Shown piece by piece: positions 6,259-8,912 of a stretch of 8,912 nt of DNA (positions within the stretch are counted from its first letter, which is position 1; each line of letters begins with the position of its first letter). Source of the DNA: Bacteroidales bacterium UBA5206 (GTDB taxonomy: Bacteria; Bacteroidota; Bacteroidia; Bacteroidales; Tenuifilaceae). Below the pieces are notes generated by a model, which made no database searches, was not told the origin of the DNA, and was given only the letters and a program-made list of their open reading frames with translations. The position numbers and the translations under genes are program-made. The stretch lies in assembly GCA_002412705.1 (NCBI GenBank), contig DHVO01000207.1:1-8912 (forward strand). The letters are read 5' to 3'.

Positions 6259-7130
6259 AAGAAGTTGTAATACTATCGGGTAAAGGGGGAACAGGAAAAA
6301 CATCCATAACCGGAGCTTTTGCTGTGCTTGCAGGGCAACAGGCCATTATTGCCGACTGTGATGTTGACGCCGCCAACATGCACCTATTGCTGGCGCCCGA
6401 CTTTGCAGAAAGAAGCGATTTTTACAGCGGCGAGCTAGCTGTTATAGACTCTAACAAGTGCACCCAATGCGGCATTTGCGCATACAAGTGCCGCTTTGGG
6501 GCGTTTAGCCTTAGCAATGGGACATACGTTCTTGACCCTCTAAGCTGCGAGGGCTGTGGCTACTGCCAAATAACATGTCCTGAAGGTGCAATTAGCCTTG
6601 TACCCCGTAAAGCGGGACAGGTGTTTGTATCAACCACCAAAGTGGGCAGCACCATGGTACACGCAAAGCTGGATATTGGCGCCGAAAACTCAGGTAAACT
6701 AGTAGCCAAGGTTAAAAATAGCGCACAGGAGCTGGCTAAGCTAAAGCACAAAGAGTTTGTTATTGTTGATGGCTCCCCAGGCATTGGATGCCCAGTAGTA
6801 TCGTCGCTTGCAGGAGCTAGCTACGTGGTACTAGTTACTGAACCAACCGTATCGGGACTACACGACTTGGAGCGAATAGCCGGAGTAATACAGAAGTTCC
6901 GCATTCCCATGGGCTGTATCATTAATAAGTTTGATATAAACCCTGAAATGAGCACCCAGATAAGCCATTTTATAAGCAGCAATGGCATTGATTACCTAGC
7001 AAACATTCCGTTCGACCCCAGCTTTACCAAAGCCATGGCCGACGCCAAAACCATAGTAGAAACACAATCGCCTGCAAAACTCATTATAGAAGAGGTTTGG
7101 GCAACGCTAACCAAGAAACTCATAAACTAA
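6255..7130 (+). CDS. MinD-superfamily ATPase with inserted ferredoxin domain (COG1149), copy 2
   Basis: A 291-residue paralogue of the preceding gene, starting on its stop codon (ATGA overlap). Walker A is GKGGTGKT (9-16) and the switch aspartates lie in ADCDVDAANMH (33-43). The ferredoxin cysteines are C69, C72, C75, C79 and C98, C101, C104, C108. VDGSPGIGCPVV (171-182) replaces the DCPPG form of copy 1, and TEPTVSGLHDLERI (195-208) follows. Both copies keep all eight cluster cysteines and both P-loops, so neither looks degenerate. The paired genes correspond to the two COG1149 ATPases of the Desulfovibrio ORP complex, where they bind each other and ORP. The same partnership here is inference. 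Confidence 0.93.
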   Translation: MKEVVILSGKGGTGKTSITGAFAVLAGQQAIIADCDVDAANMHLLLAPDFAERSDFYSGELAVIDSNKCTQCGICAYKCRFGAFSLSNGTYVLDPLSCEGCGYCQITCPEGAISLVPRKAGQVFVSTTKVGSTMVHAKLDIGAENSGKLVAKVKNSAQELAKLKHKEFVIVDGSPGIGCPVVSSLAGASYVVLVTEPTVSGLHDLERIAGVIQKFRIPMGCIINKFDINPEMSTQISHFISSNGIDYLANIPFDPSFTKAMADAKTIVETQSPAKLIIEEVWATLTKKLIN

Positions 7131-7137
7131 TATCAAC

Positions 7138-7476
7138 ATGAAAATAGCATTCACAGCAGCAGGCACAACATGGGACTCGCAAATAGACTCCCGATTTGGC
7201 CGCACAGAGTTCATTGTAATCCTAAACGAGGAAACCCAGCAACTTGAGGTTATTGACAATAGCGCAGTAAAAAACGAAGCCCACGGCGCAGGTACTGCAA
7301 CAGCGCAAAAAATGTACGAGCTAAAGCCCGATGTGCTAATTACAGGCAATGGGCCAGGCGATACTGCAGCAACAGCACTCAAGAATTTAAACATGAAAAT
7401 TTTTGTTGATGCCCATAACCTAACGCTACAGCAGGCCTACAATAGCTACAAAAGCGGCAGTCTTAAACAACTATAA
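7138..7476 (+). CDS. Orange-protein-like COG1433 protein, copy 3
   Basis: A 112-residue COG1433 protein, seven bases after the ATPase stop. MKIAFTAAGTTWDSQIDSRF (1-20), then GRTEF, followed by VIDNSAVKNEAHGAGTATAQ (38-57) and GNGPGDTAATALKNLNMKIF (63-82), resembles Desulfovibrio orange protein more than the other two copies do, particularly in the SRFGR loop and the AHGAG motif. It has no cysteine at all. That fits ORP, whose sulfide-bridged Mo-Cu cluster is held without protein thiolates. It is followed by an Mrp ATPase, and in some Desulfovibrio species Mrp and ORP are fused in one protein, which supports partnership. The metal bound by this protein, if any, cannot be read from sequence. 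Confidence 0.9.
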   Translation: MKIAFTAAGTTWDSQIDSRFGRTEFIVILNEETQQLEVIDNSAVKNEAHGAGTATAQKMYELKPDVLITGNGPGDTAATALKNLNMKIFVDAHNLTLQQAYNSYKSGSLKQL

Positions 7477-7510
7477 CTAGAGTCAGAAAACCGAAATACT
7501 GTTTCAGAAT

Positions 7511-8314
7511 ATGAATCCCATTGCAAAAATTGAGCTCCCCGGAGTAAAAAACATCATTGTTGTGGCCTCAGGAAAAGGAGGCGTTGGAAAATCAACCGTA
7601 TCATCGAACCTAGCCATTGCGCTAACCCGCAACGGGTTTAAAACGGCTTTGGTTGATGCTGATATCTTTGGCCCATCAATCCCAAAAATGTTTGGTGTTG
7701 AAAACGAGCAGCCAGAGGTTAAACGCGAAGGCGAAAGAGAGCAAATGTTCCCTCTTGAGAAGTACGGCGTAAAGATTATGTCCATTGGGTTCTTCGTTAA
7801 GAACAACCAAAGCCTAATTTGGCGAGGTCCAATGGCAGCCAACGCTCTATCGCAGCTGCTGGAGAACACTCAGTGGGGCGATATCGACTACATGGTTATA
7901 GACTTCCCTCCCGGCACAAGCGACATACAGATAACTGCCGTACAGAAGTACGCTATTTCTGGAGCCCTTATAGTAACAACGCCTCAGGAGATTGCGCTAA
8001 ACGATGCCCGCAAAGCCGCATCCATGTTCCGCAATCCCGATGTTAACGTGCCCATCCTAGGTGTTGTTGAGAACATGTCGTGGTTTACCCCACAGCCCCA
8101 CCCCGAGGAGAAGTACTTTATTTTTGGACAAGGTGGAGGAGAAACTTTAGCCAAAGAGTACAACACCAAGCTACTAGGACAAATTCCATTGGTTACTGAG
8201 GTTGGTGAAGCCGCAGGCAAAGGGATGAGCGTTTACAGCCAAGCCAACAAACTTGTGGTTGATGCGTTTGACAGCATCACGGAACAACTTGTTGCAACAG
8301 CTGTGCTAAAATAG
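7511..8314 (+). CDS. Mrp/NBP35-family P-loop ATPase, short and cysteine-free
   Basis: A 267-residue Mrp/ApbC-type ATPase of the SIMIBI class. Walker A is GKGGVGKS (21-28), switch I is VDADIFGPSIPKMFG (48-62), and Walker B/switch II is VIDFPPGTSD (129-138). TTPQEIALNDARKA (156-169) and VVENMSWF (185-192) are family signatures. Housekeeping Bacteroidota Mrp is about 100 residues longer, with an N-terminal DUF59 (MIP18) domain, which is missing here. The CxxC that binds a bridging Fe-S cluster in many Mrp proteins is replaced by FTPQPHPEEKYFIFG (192-206), and the whole protein contains no cysteine. It is therefore probably a dedicated partner of the ORP-like protein and not a general Fe-S carrier. 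It starts 34 bp after that gene, without a clear ribosome-binding site. Confidence 0.93.
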   Translation: MNPIAKIELPGVKNIIVVASGKGGVGKSTVSSNLAIALTRNGFKTALVDADIFGPSIPKMFGVENEQPEVKREGEREQMFPLEKYGVKIMSIGFFVKNNQSLIWRGPMAANALSQLLENTQWGDIDYMVIDFPPGTSDIQITAVQKYAISGALIVTTPQEIALNDARKAASMFRNPDVNVPILGVVENMSWFTPQPHPEEKYFIFGQGGGETLAKEYNTKLLGQIPLVTEVGEAAGKGMSVYSQANKLVVDAFDSITEQLVATAVLK

Positions 8315-8387
8315 GATTGCCCATTGGTTATGCAAGTACTACAGGCATCCTCTTTTATCAGCCTTAACCACTGCTTTTAATACCCCC

Positions 8388-8432
8388 AAAAAAAGTAGTA
8401 GCCCCAATGCGTAATGCGTTGGGGCTTACTAC
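8388..8432 (-). terminator. Intrinsic terminator of the acyl-carrier-protein-like gene
   Basis: GCCCCAATGC (8401-8410) pairs with GCGTTGGGGC (8416-8425, one G-U) around a 5-base loop. The outer arms GTAGTA (8395-8400) and TACTAC (8427-8432) extend the stem to 16 bp with one bulged base. Seven A residues at 8388-8394 give a U run after the hairpin on the minus strand only. It therefore ends transcription coming leftward from the gene at 8453-8776. It might also stall + strand transcripts from the Mrp gene, but no U run follows there. Confidence 0.82.
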
Positions 8433-8452
8433 AAGCGAACTAAAAAACCAAG

Positions 8453-8776
8453 CTAATTAATTGCCGAACGGAGTCTCTGTGAAACGAGAGTCACCATTTG
8501 CGAAACATTCTTAATTCCCTTCACATCACTGTCGGATAGGCTAATGCCAAAGTGATTCTCTACGTAAAGCACTAGCAGCTGCATTTCCCAGTCAACCATA
8601 CCCAAATCATCGTAAAACGATAAGTCCTTTATTGATTCGGGAATAGCAACGTTAAGCTTGCGCTTTAATATTCTCACTAAATCCATATAAACCGGTCGGT
8701 TTAGTGACTTTAGGTAGCTAATCATCCCTTTATTGGCTACCACGCTCCGCCTGCGTTTACTTGTTGTTGTGCTCAT
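8453..8776 (-). CDS. Acyl-carrier-protein-like protein lacking the phosphopantetheine serine
   Basis: A 107-residue protein. After a basic N-terminus (SKRRR), residues 31-104 look like the four-helix ACP fold: MDLVRILKRKLNV, then SFYDDLGMVDWEMQLLVLYV (53-72), ENHFGISLSDSDVKGI and VSQMVTLVSQRL. In true ACPs the segment reads DLGxDSL and the Ser carries 4'-phosphopantetheine. Here it is DLGMVDW (57-63), with D62 in the serine position, so the protein should not be modified. It may be a structural or regulatory ACP relative. It lies 26 bp after an upstream partial frame on the same strand and has its own terminator. The fold assignment is fairly sure and the function unknown. A start at M18 is also possible. 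Confidence 0.78.
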   Translation of the reverse strand: MSTTTSKRRRSVVANKGMISYLKSLNRPVYMDLVRILKRKLNVAIPESIKDLSFYDDLGMVDWEMQLLVLYVENHFGISLSDSDVKGIKNVSQMVTLVSQRLRSAIN

Positions 8777-8802
8777 AGCTCAAGTGTATAGTATATCATC
8801 CT

Positions 8803-8912
8803 TTAAAAAACTTTTAACAGTCGTGCCTTAATTCTTCTCCGCGCCGTTCGGTAAAACAAGTACCTAACCCTAATAAGTCCCAGCATAAGCGCATCCCAGT
8901 TAGGGTTTCCAC
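8803..8912 (-). CDS. C-terminal end of an unidentified protein (partial)
   Basis: On the minus strand a frame is open from the window edge to a TAA at 8805-8803, giving 35 residues (frame beginning at base 8910) that start GNPNWDALMLGLIRVRYL and continue with an Arg/Lys-rich end. A basic C-terminal tail after a short hydrophobic helix is what this strand shows; no family can be named. A second frame is also open from the edge for 32 codons, with a stop at 8814-8816, so the choice is not certain. The frame reported here has the more ordinary composition, and its stop lies 26 bp before the ACP-like gene, suggesting one transcript. Confidence 0.4.
   Translation of the reverse strand, partial: GNPNWDALMLGLIRVRYLFYRTARRRIKARLLKVF

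Noticed and set aside
3526..7476. Nitrogenase cofactor (nif) gene cluster.
   Set aside because: The COG1433 proteins share the NifX/NifB domain, but no nifH, nifD, nifK, nifE, nifN or radical-SAM NifB domain is present. The ATPases are MinD/Mrp type, not NifH.
8326..8356. Possible + strand terminator after the Mrp gene: GG-TT-ATGC pairing with GCATCC, then TCTTTT.
   Set aside because: The stem has only six pairs with a two-base bulge and an 11-base loop, too weak to call. The end of the operon transcript remains undefined.
8814..8912. Alternative minus-strand frame open from the window edge, ending at 8814-8816.
   Set aside because: It overlaps the frame reported at 8803-8912; its residue composition is less typical, though the choice is not certain.

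Overview
The window looks like a chromosomal segment of an anaerobic member of the Bacteroidota. Three signs point there: perfect or near-perfect TAnnTTTG promoter boxes (the Bacteroidota -7 element) in the one well-defined divergent intergenic region, mostly weak Shine-Dalgarno sequences, and Bacteroidota-type protein variants such as the DPS-like ferritin and an Mrp with WFTP-type sequence where others carry CxxC. A molybdenum/tungsten formate dehydrogenase, 8-iron ferredoxin-type proteins and an orange-protein-type (ORP) cluster point to strict anaerobiosis. No mobile element, tRNA, rRNA or CRISPR array was seen.

Layout. Positions 1-987 (+) hold the C-terminal part of a formate dehydrogenase alpha subunit, closed by a strong hairpin terminator (1012-1044) that can serve both strands. 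Positions 1093-2860 (-) hold three separate genes: a Prx6/archaeal-type peroxiredoxin, a DPS-like ferritin (thioferritin type) and a YciA-like acyl-CoA thioesterase. The first two form an oxidative-stress and iron-sequestration block. At 2861-2949 there is a compact divergent promoter region with inverted repeats.

Positions 2950-8314 (+) are a tight run of nine genes: a DUF134 helix-turn-helix protein with a zinc-ribbon tail, a COG1433 (NifX/ORP-like) protein, a small Gly/His/Lys-rich DUF5320-like protein, a second COG1433 protein with a Cys/His tail, a DUF89 (COG1578) damage-control-type phosphatase, two MinD-superfamily ATPases with inserted 2[4Fe-4S] ferredoxin domains (COG1149), a cysteine-free ORP-like COG1433 protein, and a cysteine-free Mrp/NBP35 ATPase. 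Four consecutive genes (COG1433, DUF89 and the two ATPases) overlap at their ends, implying translational coupling. The content matches the Desulfovibrio ORP operons, which contain COG1433 protein, paired COG1149 ATPases and Mrp. It differs in having a DUF134 regulator near the promoter, three COG1433 paralogues and an embedded DUF89 enzyme. The best reading is a metal-sulfur cluster assembly or carrier system, with the ATPases acting on or loading the small COG1433 proteins. Its physiological role is not known.

Positions 8388-8912 (-) hold a terminator, an acyl-carrier-protein-like gene whose phosphopantetheine serine position is Asp, and the C-terminal end of a further gene running off the window.
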